Below are positions 1 through 11,377 of a stretch of 37,291 nt of DNA, one piece after another (position 1 is the first letter of the stretch; each line of letters starts with the position of its first letter). Origin of the DNA: Rahnella woolbedingensis (GTDB taxonomy: Bacteria; Pseudomonadota; Gammaproteobacteria; Enterobacterales; Enterobacteriaceae); assembly GCF_003602095.1 (NCBI RefSeq), contig NZ_RAHH01000042.1, positions 1-37,291 on the forward strand, in the 5' to 3' direction. Position numbers and translations under genes: made by a program. Below the pieces are notes generated by a model. The model saw only the letters and a list, made by a program, of their open reading frames with translations, had not been told where the DNA came from and did not search any database.

Positions 1-33
1 AAGGGTCCATGTTGAGCATGAACCCTTTTTACA
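1..33 (+). terminator. Hairpin plus T-run inside the IS end
   Basis: AAGGGTCCATG and CATGAACCCTT form an 11-bp stem with one G-U pair around a TTGAG loop, followed by a run of T. On the plus strand it has the form of a Rho-independent terminator and would stop transcription entering from the left. The inverted copy at the right end has the same structure facing the other way. Some insertion sequences carry such terminators to insulate the transposase; that role is inferred. Confidence 0.4.
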
Positions 34-77
34 CGAGCCACCGGATCGGTCAACTGATCCTTAAACGATCGGCATTA
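1..77. mobile_element. Terminus of an IS4-family insertion sequence (partial, body lies left of the window)
   Basis: Read outward (minus strand) this segment begins TAATGCCGATCGTTTAAGG and continues with AGGATCAGTTGACCGATCC. From memory this closely matches the terminal inverted repeat of IS4 (TAATGCCGATCAGTTAAG), with about two differences. The same 77 bases recur, inverted, at 37215-37291, so the same end of two element copies faces the window. The flanks differ beyond three shared bases, so these are two insertions and not two ends of one copy. No transposase is inside the window; the family call is recall, not a search. Confidence 0.62.
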
Positions 78-91
78 GGCATAAAGCCTCC
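78..91 (-). terminator. icd terminator hairpin interrupted by the IS
   Basis: On the minus strand, 24 bases past the icd stop codon, GGAGGC-TTTAT-GCC forms a GC-rich hairpin whose descending arm is cut after GCC by the IS end; the expected final TCC and T-run are missing. It looks like the original icd terminator, broken by the insertion. Confidence 0.45.
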
Positions 92-115
92 GTTGATTGT
101 GCAACAATATCGTAA

Positions 116-1369
116 TTACATATTTGCGATCATGTCGTCGGCAAACTCGCTACATTTGCGCAGCTTAGCGCCTTCCATCAGACGTTCGAAATCGTAAGTC
201 ACAGTTTTGTTGGCGATAGCGCCTTCCATGCCTTTAACGATCAGGTCTGCGGCTTCGAACCATTCCATATGACGCAGCATCATTTCTGCGGACAGGATGA
301 TTGAACCCGGGTTCACTTTGTCCTGACCGGCATATTTCGGTGCAGTACCATGAGTTGCTTCGAACAGTGCACAATCAGAACCGATGTTTGCACCCGGTGC
401 AATACCGATGCCGCCAACCTGCGCCGCCAGGGCGTCGGAGATGTAGTCACCGTTCAGGTTCATACAAGCGATGACGTCGTATTCAGCAGGACGCAGCAGG
501 ATTTGTTGCAGGAACGCATCCGCGATTACGTCTTTAATGATGATGTCTTTGCCGTTGTTCGGGTTCTTGATTTTCACCCATGGGCCGCCATCGATCAGTT
601 CTCCGCCGAACTCTTCGCGCGCCAGCTGGTAGCCCCAATCCTTGAAGGCACCTTCGGTGAACTTCATGATGTTGCCTTTGTGAACCAGAGTCAGTGAATC
701 ACGATCGTTGGTGATGGTGTATTCAATCGCTGCGCGAACCAGACGTTTGGTCCCTTCTTCGGAGCAAGGTTTGATACCGATACCACAATCTTGTGGGAAA
801 CGGATTTTCTTCACGCCCATTTCGTCTTGCAGGAATTTGATCACTTTATCTGCTTCAGCAGAACCGGCTTTCCACTCGATACCTGCATAGATATCTTCAG
901 AGTTTTCACGGAAGATAACCATGTCGGTGTCTTCAGGACGTTTAACCGGGCTTGGTGTGCCGGTGTAATAACGAACCGGACGCAGGCAGATATACAGGTC
1001 GAGTTGCTGGCGAAGTGCCACGTTCAGGGAGCGAATGCCGCCGCCAACCGGAGTGGTCAGTGGGCCTTTGATAGCAACACGGTAATCACGGATCAGGTCC
1101 AGAGTTTCTTCTGGCAGCCACACGTCCTTGCCGTACAGTTCTACGGATTTCTCGCCGGTGTAGATTTCCATCCAGGAGATTTTACGCTCGCCTTTATAGG
1201 CTTTCTGAACAGCCGCATCAACGACTTTGATCATAGCTGGCGTCACGTCAACACCGATGCCATCACCTTCGATAAATGGGATAACAGGATTATTAGGAAT
1301 GACCAGTTTACCCTGAGCGTCTACTGTAATCTTTTTACCTTCAGCCGGAACAACTACTTTGCTTTCCAT
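116..1369 (-). CDS. icd: NADP-dependent isocitrate dehydrogenase
   Basis: Cytosolic TCA-cycle enzyme that oxidises isocitrate to 2-oxoglutarate and CO2 with NADP+. The 417-residue product is one residue longer than E. coli Icd (416). The substrate loop [14 protein letters not shown] carries the regulatory serine at position 114, equivalent to Ser113, the target of the AceK kinase/phosphatase at the glyoxylate branch point. The segment [17 protein letters not shown] near the C terminus holds the Lys-Tyr pair that fixes NADP specificity. The ATG at 1369 is chosen because it starts [13 protein letters not shown] as in relatives and has AGGAG just upstream; an in-frame start seven codons earlier lacks that support. 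It is divergent from rluE, and its terminator is interrupted by an IS end. Confidence 0.98.
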   Translation of the reverse strand: MESKVVVPAEGKKITVDAQGKLVIPNNPVIPFIEGDGIGVDVTPAMIKVVDAAVQKAYKGERKISWMEIYTGEKSVELYGKDVWLPEETLDLIRDYRVAIKGPLTTPVGGGIRSLNVALRQQLDLYICLRPVRYYTGTPSPVKRPEDTDMVIFRENSEDIYAGIEWKAGSAEADKVIKFLQDEMGVKKIRFPQDCGIGIKPCSEEGTKRLVRAAIEYTITNDRDSLTLVHKGNIMKFTEGAFKDWGYQLAREEFGGELIDGGPWVKIKNPNNGKDIIIKDVIADAFLQQILLRPAEYDVIACMNLNGDYISDALAAQVGGIGIAPGANIGSDCALFEATHGTAPKYAGQDKVNPGSIILSAEMMLRHMEWFEAADLIVKGMEGAIANKTVTYDFERLMEGAKLRKCSEFADDMIANM

Positions 1370-1420
1370 TAACCTCTCCTTCGAGCGCATTTTTGTTAAA
1401 AATTTGTAAGATGCCGGACG

Positions 1421-1449
1421 ATATTACTCGAATATTTCTCGCTAGCCAA
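1421..1449 (-). promoter_or_regulatory. Candidate sigma-70 promoter for icd
   Basis: On the minus strand TTGGCT (1449-1444) and TAATAT (1426-1421) are separated by exactly 17 bp, about 50 bp upstream of the icd start codon. Each hexamer matches four of six consensus bases, so this is a plausible but unproven promoter. Confidence 0.38.
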
Positions 1450-1467
1450 TCCGAAACATTTTTCAAG

Positions 1468-1473
1468 TATAAT
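1468..1473 (+). promoter_or_regulatory. Perfect -10 hexamer upstream of rluE
   Basis: TATAAT lies 22 bp before the rluE ATG. No good -35 hexamer is visible at the usual spacing. If used, the mRNA would have a leader of only about 15 nt without a Shine-Dalgarno sequence. Confidence 0.42.
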
Positions 1474-1495
1474 GCGCTAATTCTCTCTAACTTCA

Positions 1496-2128
1496 ATGCC
1501 TATGAACCCGCTATCTTTTAAAAATCACAACGTTAAACGTTTCAGCAAAAGGCCTGCCAAAGAACAATCCGCCCCAAAAGGGCCGAGAAAGGTGATTCTT
1601 TTCAATAAACCGTTTGATGTCCTGCCACAATTCACTGATGAAGCAGGTCGGGCGACACTTAAAGATTACATTTCGTTAACAGATGTTTATGCCGCGGGCC
1701 GCCTGGATCGCGACAGCGAAGGTTTACTGGTGCTGACCAACGATGGCAAACTGCAGGCTGCGCTGACCCAGCCGGGCAAACGCACCGGAAAAATCTATTA
1801 TGTTCAGGTCGAAGGCGTTCCGGATGACGCTGCGGTAAAAGCGCTGCGCGAAGGCATCACCTTAAAAGATGGTCCGACATTGCCTGCGGGCGCGGAAATT
1901 ATCGATGAGCCGGAATGGTTGTGGCCACGTAATCCGCCAATCCGCGAGCGCAAAGCTATCCCGACGGCGTGGTTGAAAATCACGTTATACGAGGGAAGAA
2001 ACCGTCAGGTGCGCCGCATGACCGCCCATGTCGGATTCCCGACGCTGCGCCTGATCCGCTTCAGTATGGGCGAATACACCCTCGGCGACTTACAACCCGG
2101 CCAATGGAAGGAAATTCCACATGTTTAA
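1496..2128 (+). CDS. rluE: 23S rRNA pseudouridine(2457) synthase
   Basis: RsuA-family pseudouridine synthase that in E. coli isomerises U2457 of 23S rRNA. The 210-residue protein has a basic N terminus, then [16 protein letters not shown], and the catalytic motif [15 protein letters not shown] with the catalytic aspartate at residue 71. The C-terminal block [20 protein letters not shown] is also diagnostic. It lacks the S4 domain of RluB/RluF, as RluE does. No clear ribosome-binding site precedes the ATG at 1496; a second ATG two codons later is possible. Its stop overlaps the nudJ start by 8 bp, so the two are translationally linked, as in E. coli. Confidence 0.95.
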   Translation: MPMNPLSFKNHNVKRFSKRPAKEQSAPKGPRKVILFNKPFDVLPQFTDEAGRATLKDYISLTDVYAAGRLDRDSEGLLVLTNDGKLQAALTQPGKRTGKIYYVQVEGVPDDAAVKALREGITLKDGPTLPAGAEIIDEPEWLWPRNPPIRERKAIPTAWLKITLYEGRNRQVRRMTAHVGFPTLRLIRFSMGEYTLGDLQPGQWKEIPHV

Positions 2129-2567
2129 ACCGCACGTTACCGTCGCCTGCATCGTTCAGGCACAGGGAAAGTTTCTGGTTGTCGAAGAAACCATCCACGG
2201 AAAAGTCACCTGGAATCAGCCTGCCGGCCATCTCGAAGCCGATGAAACTTTAGTCAGCGCCGCAAAACGTGAGCTGTATGAAGAAACGGATATCTGCGCC
2301 GAGCCGCAGTTTTTCCTCGGTTTGCATCAGTGGCAGGCCCCGGACGCCACGCCGTTCCTGCGTTTCGCTTTTGTGATCGACCTGCCTGAAATGCTGGAAA
2401 CCGCACCCCAGGATGATGATATTGACCGTTGCCGCTGGGTGACTGCCGAAGAAATTATTGGCTCTGCACAACTGCGTTCGCCGCTGGTGGCGGAAAGCAT
2501 TCGCTGTTACCAGCAGTCGCCGCGTTATCCTCTGGAAATTCTGCACAATTTCAACCTGCCTGAATAA
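2121..2567 (+). CDS. nudJ: Nudix phosphatase NudJ
   Basis: Nudix hydrolase that in E. coli cleaves nucleoside tri- and diphosphates and the thiamine precursor HMP-PP. 148 residues against 153 in E. coli. The Nudix box lies at residues 36-58 ([20 protein letters not shown]), with the metal-binding REXXEE at 50-55. The glycine normally following EET is replaced by Asp57 (EETDI), a departure from the GX5EX7REUXEEXGU consensus; the metal ligands are intact. It follows rluE with an 8-bp overlap. The C-terminal [20 protein letters not shown] matches the family closely. Confidence 0.94.
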   Translation: MFKPHVTVACIVQAQGKFLVVEETIHGKVTWNQPAGHLEADETLVSAAKRELYEETDICAEPQFFLGLHQWQAPDATPFLRFAFVIDLPEMLETAPQDDDIDRCRWVTAEEIIGSAQLRSPLVAESIRCYQQSPRYPLEILHNFNLPE

Positions 2568-3964
<1,397 letters not shown>

Positions 3965-3989
3965 TACGCGGTAAATATATCGTTGAATA

Positions 3990-4018
3990 CGGGACGCTTT
4001 CGGGCGTCCCGCGTTATT
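3990..4018 (+). terminator. Probable terminator after mnmA
   Basis: CGGGACGC and GCGTCCCG form a perfect 8-bp stem around TTTCGG; the following tract GCGTTATTTC is only moderately T-rich, so termination may be incomplete. Confidence 0.6.
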
Positions 4019-4154
4019 TCTGCCCGACTATGACGCCCTGCACTGATTCCGAACTGTGTTTAGAGGCAGTTTTATGGCATGATCTGTCGCCATGAATTTG
4101 GGCTATTTCATTGTCACTGCGTCTCATCGTTTCAAAACGCTTACAGGAGTAAAC

Positions 4155-6175
<2,021 letters not shown>

Positions 6176-6193
6176 GTTTTAACCCTGCACGTC

Positions 6194-6225
6194 AAAAGGC
6201 GACCTCCGGGTCGCCTTTGTTTTTT
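6194..6225 (+). terminator. Rho-independent terminator of purB
   Basis: AAAGGCGACC and GGTCGCCTTT form a perfect 10-bp stem with a TCCG loop, followed by GTTTTTT. It separates the hflD-purB unit from the yegW-like gene. Confidence 0.92.
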
Positions 6226-6299
6226 CTGCGTAAAATGTCACTGCAAAAAATCTGCTTCCCTCTAAAATAGACCCCCTTACTGCAATCCGGAACACGCCA

Positions 6300-7061
6300 A
6301 TGAGCATGGACACCAACCAGCAGGTGCTGGAAAAACTGAAAACCGATCTGGCTCAGGCTGGCACCCAGCCGTTGTATCTGTGCTTTAACGAATCGGTGCG
6401 GCAGGCGCTGGAAAGCGGGATTTTGCAGGACGGAGATTTTCTGCCGAGCGAACGTCAGTTCACCGAAGCGTTAGGGATTTCACGTATCACCGTGCGCAAA
6501 GCGCTGGCGAAACTGGAGGAAGACGGCCACATCGGGCGCTCGCGCGGTTATGGCACGTTCATCCGGAAAACCGCAGAAGCCAAGCTGGAGTATTCACTGG
6601 CCGGGGTAAAAGGGTTCTCGCGGGAAGTGATGTTGCAGGGCCGCAAACCGGATACGTTGTGGATCAGCCGTGACCAGATTGCCGCTTCGGCGCTGATTGC
6701 CAGCAAACTGGCGCTCACCGAAGGCACTCTCGTTTATATGCTCAAACGTATTCACTATATCGACAGCCGACCGATGTCCGTCGCGATTTCCTACGTCGTT
6801 CAAAGCGCGATTGATGATGTGCAGGATATCGGCGTCTCGCTTTATGATTATTTCAGTCGCAATAATATCGAACTGGGCGCGCTGCAAAGCCGCGTCAGTG
6901 CCGCAATGAGCGATGCCGACACCTTGCAGGCTTTACAGCTGAGCGAGCCGATGCCGCTGCTTATCATCAAACAAACGCTGTTCGACGGGCAAAACCGGCC
7001 GATTGAATACAGCGAAAGTTTTTGCCGCAGCGACATGTACGAGTTCGTCAGCGAAGACTGA
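6300..7061 (+). CDS. yegW: GntR/HutC-family transcriptional regulator YegW
   Basis: 253 residues. An N-terminal winged helix-turn-helix of GntR type (about residues 20-85, LPSERQFTEALGISRITVRK) is followed by a UTRA effector-binding domain (about 105-245). It aligns well with E. coli YegW, including GRKPDTLW and the C-terminal FCRSDMYEFVSED. E. coli YegW is uncharacterised. It converges on yegV with only 8 bp between the stop codons and no terminator between them. It probably controls the neighbouring yegTUV operon; candidate target repeats lie in front of yegT. The start is uncertain between ATG 6300 and ATG 6306, as no strong ribosome site is visible. Confidence 0.88.
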   Translation: MSMDTNQQVLEKLKTDLAQAGTQPLYLCFNESVRQALESGILQDGDFLPSERQFTEALGISRITVRKALAKLEEDGHIGRSRGYGTFIRKTAEAKLEYSLAGVKGFSREVMLQGRKPDTLWISRDQIAASALIASKLALTEGTLVYMLKRIHYIDSRPMSVAISYVVQSAIDDVQDIGVSLYDYFSRNNIELGALQSRVSAAMSDADTLQALQLSEPMPLLIIKQTLFDGQNRPIEYSESFCRSDMYEFVSED

Positions 7062-7069
7062 CCCCGCGG

Positions 7070-8041
7070 TTAATCCGCACTGCCCAGTGAATCCGCCAGT
7101 TGCGCCAGCGTCGGGGCGCAGTCGCCACCGGTTCTTGATACCACATACGCCGCCACGCAGTTTGCCAGCGTCATGCTTTGCCAGTGCGTCAGCCCTAGGG
7201 AAAGCCCCGCCAGCAAACCGGCGCAATGACTGTCGCCCGCGCCAATGCTGTCGGCCACGGTAATTTTACGTGCCCCAATCCAGCCACAATCCTGCGCAGC
7301 CGCATAGTAATAGCTCCCCTGCTCACCACAACGTAATACCACCAGCTCACGGGTTTTATGGTGCAGTTCACGACAAAACGCCTGCGCATCGCCGGTAAAG
7401 CCAAGCATGGTAGCTTCGCGCTCATTGAGCGTCAGAATGACGCCGGGACGGATAAGCCGGTCAATTCGCTCCTGCGCCAGCACATCCAGACGCGGACCGA
7501 AATCCACCACCACGCGGACCGCCTCCGGTAAGGCATCGAGCCAGTCGATCAGCACCGTTCCCTGTTTCGCACCCAGCTGATAACCGGAAACATACACCAG
7601 TCCGTTTTCCGGTGTAGCCTGCGACAGCCATTCCGGCTGCCACTGATTCTCTATACCGTCGACTGAGATAAACGTCCGCTCGCCGTCCGGTTCCACCAGC
7701 GCCAGACACCAGCCGTTATCCGCCCCGCTCACCTGCAAATCGGACACAATATCCCGCGCCGCCATTTCACGGCGCAGGCGATCGCTCCACATCCCTTCGC
7801 CCACCGGCAGCAGATTGCAGCTGTGAATACCCAGCTGTTTCAGCCCGAGCGCAATATTCAGCGCACAGCCACCGAGGTGAAATCCGGTCACGCTGGCGGC
7901 GATATCCCCGCCGCGTTCCGGCAGCGCATCGGCTTTAGCGACCATATCCATTACCGCCGCGCCAATCACCATCACCGGCGTTTGCTGATGCCAGTCGCCC
8001 TGGGTCAGGGTTTGCAATAATTCACGATGCTCATGGCTCAT
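7070..8041 (-). CDS. yegV: PfkB-family sugar/nucleoside kinase YegV
   Basis: 323-residue ribokinase-fold kinase. The PfkB N-terminal glycine-rich region is GGCALNIALGLKQLGI (57-72), and the C-terminal signature DSIGAGDSHCAGLLAGL includes the catalytic aspartate at 270. WCLALVEPDGERTF is nearly identical to E. coli YegV. The substrate is unknown; with a NupG-like importer and an ADP-ribosylglycohydrolase-fold neighbour, a nucleoside or the sugar freed from one is a reasonable inference. The ATG at 8041 has AGGAGG just upstream and overlaps the yegU stop as ATGA, so the two are translationally coupled; a longer reading frame to 8134 runs inside yegU and is rejected. Confidence 0.9.
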   Translation of the reverse strand: MSHEHRELLQTLTQGDWHQQTPVMVIGAAVMDMVAKADALPERGGDIAASVTGFHLGGCALNIALGLKQLGIHSCNLLPVGEGMWSDRLRREMAARDIVSDLQVSGADNGWCLALVEPDGERTFISVDGIENQWQPEWLSQATPENGLVYVSGYQLGAKQGTVLIDWLDALPEAVRVVVDFGPRLDVLAQERIDRLIRPGVILTLNEREATMLGFTGDAQAFCRELHHKTRELVVLRCGEQGSYYYAAAQDCGWIGARKITVADSIGAGDSHCAGLLAGLSLGLTHWQSMTLANCVAAYVVSRTGGDCAPTLAQLADSLGSAD

Positions 8042-9057
8042 TCGGCCTCCTGTGCCTGCTGGCGAAAGCGCCGGAAGGCATCGCTGTAGCGCGTCATGTC
8101 CTGAGGATTCACGCGTTTCAGCTCGTCCAGCCACTCTTTCTTAAATACTTCTATGCCGTTTAACGCACCACAAATCGCGGTCGCCATCGCGCCGATGGTG
8201 TCGGTATCACCGCCCAGATTGGCGCACAATACCGCGCACTGGTTCGGACAGGTTCCGGCCAGTTCAACCATCGCCAGCGCCGCCGGAACGGATTCGATGG
8301 TACTGACCCCCGCGCCAACCAGCTGATACACCGCTTCGGATGCCTGCTCAGTACCCTGCGATTTCGCGACCGTGGCAAAGGCCAGTTCAATACGTGCGCC
8401 CAGCGATGCGCTGAAGGTGGTGGACTTGCGGGTTTGGGCATATTTAGCCACATCCGGCAGCGCGAGTTTGATTTCCTGCCAGCTGGCACCTTCAATGGCG
8501 CGAGATACCGCCCAGGCAATGACCACCGCACCGGCCACCGCGATATCCGATTTGTGCGTCGGGCTGGACGCCAGCCAGACCTGTTCGCAGAAATTCTCCA
8601 GCGGAGCCGAAGGCAGCACGCAGCCCAGCGGAGAAACGCGCATCGCCGCGCCGTTGGTGACACCGTTGTTTTCCAACTCGCTGATGGCCACGCCTTTCTT
8701 CTGCTCAGCCAGCGCCACTTTGGAACTCGGGCCGAGGATGTTTTTATTGAACGCATCGAAGCTGTCCACCCAGCGGATCACGTTGCGGGCAATCAACTCC
8801 GGCACCACTTTACCGTCGGCTTCCAGCAGTGCATCGGCCAGTGCCAGAGCCATCGAGGTGTCATCGGTAAACTGCGCAGCCTTGAAATAACAGGCGGCGT
8901 TGTTTTCCGCCGGGCCGTCCATGAAACGGTCAATCCAGCCGAAGTGTTTTTTAACGCGTTCACGCGGCCAGAGTTCCGATGGCATTCCCAGCGCATCGCC
9001 CAGCATTTGTCCGTACAACGCGCCGAGCATGCGGCTTTCAGGGCTTAGCTGTGTCAT
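8038..9057 (-). CDS. yegU: ADP-ribosylglycohydrolase-fold protein YegU
   Basis: 339 residues against 334 in E. coli YegU. Belongs to the ADP-ribosylglycohydrolase (DraG/ARH) family, whose members hydrolyse N-, O- or N-glycosidic ADP-ribose bonds with two metal ions. The metal-binding motifs are visible: FTDDTSMA with Asp65-Asp66, and GGDTDTIGAMATAI with Asp284 and Asp286. ELENNGVTNGAAMRVSPLG is shared with E. coli YegU. The true substrate is unknown. GGGAG precedes the ATG at 9057. It is the middle gene of the yegT-yegU-yegV operon, 76 bp after yegT. Confidence 0.92.
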   Translation of the reverse strand: MTQLSPESRMLGALYGQMLGDALGMPSELWPRERVKKHFGWIDRFMDGPAENNAACYFKAAQFTDDTSMALALADALLEADGKVVPELIARNVIRWVDSFDAFNKNILGPSSKVALAEQKKGVAISELENNGVTNGAAMRVSPLGCVLPSAPLENFCEQVWLASSPTHKSDIAVAGAVVIAWAVSRAIEGASWQEIKLALPDVAKYAQTRKSTTFSASLGARIELAFATVAKSQGTEQASEAVYQLVGAGVSTIESVPAALAMVELAGTCPNQCAVLCANLGGDTDTIGAMATAICGALNGIEVFKKEWLDELKRVNPQDMTRYSDAFRRFRQQAQEAE

Positions 9058-9133
9058 GGTAAATCTCCCGATATCAATTGGATGGCGGGCAGCCTGCCCG
9101 CCTGAAGTTTATAAAACTGAAGTTAAAAACAGA

Positions 9134-10387
9134 TCAGGACGAAGCGGACAAACTGACCGGCGTGATGGTTTTACTGCGTTCACGGAAGAACAACAGGAAC
9201 AGCAGCATGACGCCCACCACCATCACGGCACCCACGCCCCAGACGGCAAACCAGTCAAAGGTCATGCCATTTTTCGGCGTACTTAGCGCAAAGGTAGTCA
9301 TCGCACGTCCGCCCAGCCAGTTGCCGATGAAACTGCCAAGCCCCTGACAAATCAGCGTGATCAGGCCCTGCGCAGCGGTTCGCATGTGCGGTGGCGCCTT
9401 TTTATCAACGTAGATGTAGCCGGTGACGAAATAGAAATCGTAGCTGACGCCGTGCAGCAGGATGCCGAGGAACAACATGCTGTAAGCCCAGACATCCGCC
9501 GTGCCACCGTAGATGAAGAACACGTAACGGATAGCCGCGGTGACAAAACCCAGCATCAGGACTTTTTTGATGCCAAAGCGTTTGAGCAGGAACGGCAGCG
9601 CCAGCATGGCAAAGATTTCAGACACCTGACCGAGCGTCATCCAGCCAGTGGCATTTGGCAGGCCAACCTGTGTCAGATAACCGTTGGCGAACTGGTAATA
9701 AAACGCCAGCGGCATGCAGAACAAAAACGAGCACAGCGCGAAAATGGCAAACGAGCGGTCTTTGAGTAATCCCAGCGCATTCAGGCCGAACAGCGCTTTG
9801 ATATCTACCGGCCCTTTGCCTTTCGCCGGAGTATCCGGCAGCCAGAAGCTGTAAACGCCCAGGGCGAATGACGCTATTGCAGTGATCCACAGCGGCAGAT
9901 TACTGTCGGAAATATTGCCCATACCGAGTAATGGCGGCAGCACAAAGCCGATCACCAGACCGGCGGCTATCCAGCCCAGCGTGCCGAGCACGCGAATGCG
10001 CGGAAAATCTTTTTCGGTATCACCGATATTGGCGAAGGCGATGCTGTTGGTCAGCGCGACGGTCGGCATATAGGTGATGGCGTAAACCACCAGCAGCGGG
10101 AAGAAAGAAGAAAATTCGGTTTGCAGGGCGATAAAACACATCAGTACGCCGCCAGCCAGCAGCAGCCAGGCCAATACTTTTTGCGCAGCAAAGTAGCGGT
10201 CAGCGATGACCCCGACCAGCACCGGCGAAAGAATGGCGGCAATCGCCGTACTGCTGTAAGACCAGGCGATCTCCGACGGACTAAAACCCAGCTTATTGAG
10301 ATATTGCCAGAGAGGCACAAACCATGCCCCCCAGATAAACCACTCAATAAACATCATTACGGACAGCTTCAGATGGGTACGTTTCAT
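9134..10387 (-). CDS. yegT: Nucleoside transporter of the NupG (NHS) family, YegT
   Basis: Polytopic inner-membrane protein of 417 residues with about 12 hydrophobic segments, major facilitator superfamily, nucleoside:H+ symporter type. The N terminus LSVMMFIEWFIWGAWFVPLW and the blocks NSIAFANIGDTEKDFPRIRV and LLHGVSYDFYFVTGYIYVDK match E. coli YegT and NupG/XapB. Import of a nucleoside or nucleoside-like compound is inferred from the family. The ATG at 10387 (MKRTHLKLSV) has AAGGA upstream; a reading frame extending 16 codons further is unsupported. First gene of the minus-strand operon yegTUV, divergent from phoP. Confidence 0.92.
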   Translation of the reverse strand: MKRTHLKLSVMMFIEWFIWGAWFVPLWQYLNKLGFSPSEIAWSYSSTAIAAILSPVLVGVIADRYFAAQKVLAWLLLAGGVLMCFIALQTEFSSFFPLLVVYAITYMPTVALTNSIAFANIGDTEKDFPRIRVLGTLGWIAAGLVIGFVLPPLLGMGNISDSNLPLWITAIASFALGVYSFWLPDTPAKGKGPVDIKALFGLNALGLLKDRSFAIFALCSFLFCMPLAFYYQFANGYLTQVGLPNATGWMTLGQVSEIFAMLALPFLLKRFGIKKVLMLGFVTAAIRYVFFIYGGTADVWAYSMLFLGILLHGVSYDFYFVTGYIYVDKKAPPHMRTAAQGLITLICQGLGSFIGNWLGGRAMTTFALSTPKNGMTFDWFAVWGVGAVMVVGVMLLFLLFFRERSKTITPVSLSASS

Positions 10388-10464
10388 TATTATATCCTTG
10401 CTGAATGGGAAACCCGCGCGGTGCCCTGGCACCAAAAGCAGCGGATGAAATCAAGTATTCAAGA

Positions 10465-10492
10465 TACCTTTATAATACCTTAATAGTACCTT
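10465..10492 (-). promoter_or_regulatory. Three phased AAGGTA repeats in the yegT promoter region
   Basis: On the minus strand AAGGTA occurs three times (10492-10487, 10481-10476, 10470-10465) with exactly 11-bp steps, one helical turn. The spacers CTATT and TTATA create -10-like hexamers (TATTAT). The cluster lies 78-105 bp upstream of the yegT start. It is a candidate operator for the local GntR regulator or an activator; no experimental link is known to me. Confidence 0.5.
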
Positions 10493-10543
10493 TGATTTTT
10501 ATCAGAGATCAAAATCACAATTTATGCTTCTGCCCGCAAAAGA

Positions 10544-10560
10544 CGTTTATAATTCGTTTA
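10544..10560 (+). promoter_or_regulatory. PhoP box upstream of phoP
   Basis: CGTTTA-TAATT-CGTTTA is a direct repeat of hexamers separated by 5 bp, matching the PhoP box (T/G)GTTTA-N5-(T/G)GTTTA except for C at the first base of each half. It lies about 120 bp upstream of phoP and points toward it, consistent with the known positive autoregulation of phoPQ. A matching -10 at the ideal distance is not obvious. Confidence 0.68.
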
Positions 10561-10599
10561 GGTTCTGTTGATGTTTGTCAGCCCGATGTTGAACCGGGG

Positions 10600-10628
10600 T
10601 TGATTCAAATTTTTCAGGATCCTATAGA
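10600..10628 (+). promoter_or_regulatory. Sigma-70 promoter of phoPQ (P2-like)
   Basis: TTGATT (10600-10605) and TATAGA (10623-10628) are separated by exactly 17 bp, 54 bp before the phoP ATG. Its position downstream of the PhoP box fits a constitutive second promoter as in E. coli and Salmonella. Confidence 0.62.
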
Positions 10629-10681
10629 CTTAACCGCAGAAAATTATGTCCTGTCCCGCGTACTGAGAATAAGGAATTATT

Positions 10682-11356
10682 ATGCGCATTTTAGTCATTG
10701 AAGATAACGCACTGCTACGTCATCACCTTTCAGTACAGTTGCGGGAAATGGGCCATCAGGTGGATGCGGCGGAAGATGCCAAAGAAGCTGACTACTTTTT
10801 GCATGAACATGCGCCGGATATCGCGATTGTCGATCTGGGTCTGCCGGGCGAAGACGGACTGAGTCTGATCCGCCGCTGGCGCAGTCATCAGACAAATTTG
10901 CCGATTCTGGTGCTGACCGCCCGCGAAAGCTGGCAGGATAAAGTCGCTGTGCTCGAAGCCGGTGCGGATGATTACGTCACCAAACCTTTCCATCTTGAAG
11001 AAGTGCTGGCGCGTATGCAGGCCCTGATGCGCCGTAACAGCGGCCTCGCCTCGCAGGTCATTTCCCTTCAGCCTTTCCAGATTGACTTGTCCCGCCGCGA
11101 ACTGACCGTTAACGAACAGCCGATTAAACTGACTGCGTTCGAATATACGATTATCGAAACGCTTATCCGCAACGCCGGAAAAGTCGTCAGCAAAGATTCG
11201 CTGATGCTTCAGCTTTATCCGGATGCCGAACTGCGCGAGAGCCACACCGTGGATGTGCTGATGGGACGGTTGCGTAAAAAATTACAGGCTGAACACCCGG
11301 TTGATGTCATTACCACCGTCCGTGGTCAGGGTTACCGTTTCGACATCCGCCCGTAA
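10682..11356 (+). CDS. phoP: Response regulator PhoP
   Basis: OmpR-family response regulator of the Mg2+, acid and antimicrobial-peptide responsive PhoPQ system. 224 residues (E. coli 223). The receiver domain (1-120) has the acidic pocket at Glu7-Asp8, the phosphoacceptor Asp51 ([11 protein letters not shown]), Thr79 and Lys101 (VTKPF). The winged-helix DNA-binding domain (about 128-222) ends [20 protein letters not shown] precedes the ATG. It is followed after 21 bp by phoQ, forming one operon. Its own PhoP box and a sigma-70 promoter lie upstream. Confidence 0.98.
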   Translation: MRILVIEDNALLRHHLSVQLREMGHQVDAAEDAKEADYFLHEHAPDIAIVDLGLPGEDGLSLIRRWRSHQTNLPILVLTARESWQDKVAVLEAGADDYVTKPFHLEEVLARMQALMRRNSGLASQVISLQPFQIDLSRRELTVNEQPIKLTAFEYTIIETLIRNAGKVVSKDSLMLQLYPDAELRESHTVDVLMGRLRKKLQAEHPVDVITTVRGQGYRFDIRP

Positions 11357-11377
11357 ATCAGCAAGAAAGGACGCGCC

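Noticed and set aside
78-116. Prophage attachment site at the icd 3' end, as for e14 in E. coli
   Set aside because: The icd coding end is intact, with no duplicated icd 3' segment and no integrase in the window; the adjoining sequence looks like an IS end.
9-197. Small open frame starting MLSMNPFYTSHRIGQ, also present from the right end
   Set aside because: It runs through the IS terminus and hairpin and diverges after the repeat; it is not a credible gene.
350-1372. Long plus-strand frames opposite icd, and similar antisense frames over purB, mfd and roxA
   Set aside because: They are mirror frames of conserved genes, without recognisable products or translation signals.
4057-4073. PhoP box before hflD (TGTTTA-GAGGC-AGTTTT)
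   Set aside because: The second half matches only four of six bases and hflD is not a known PhoP target.
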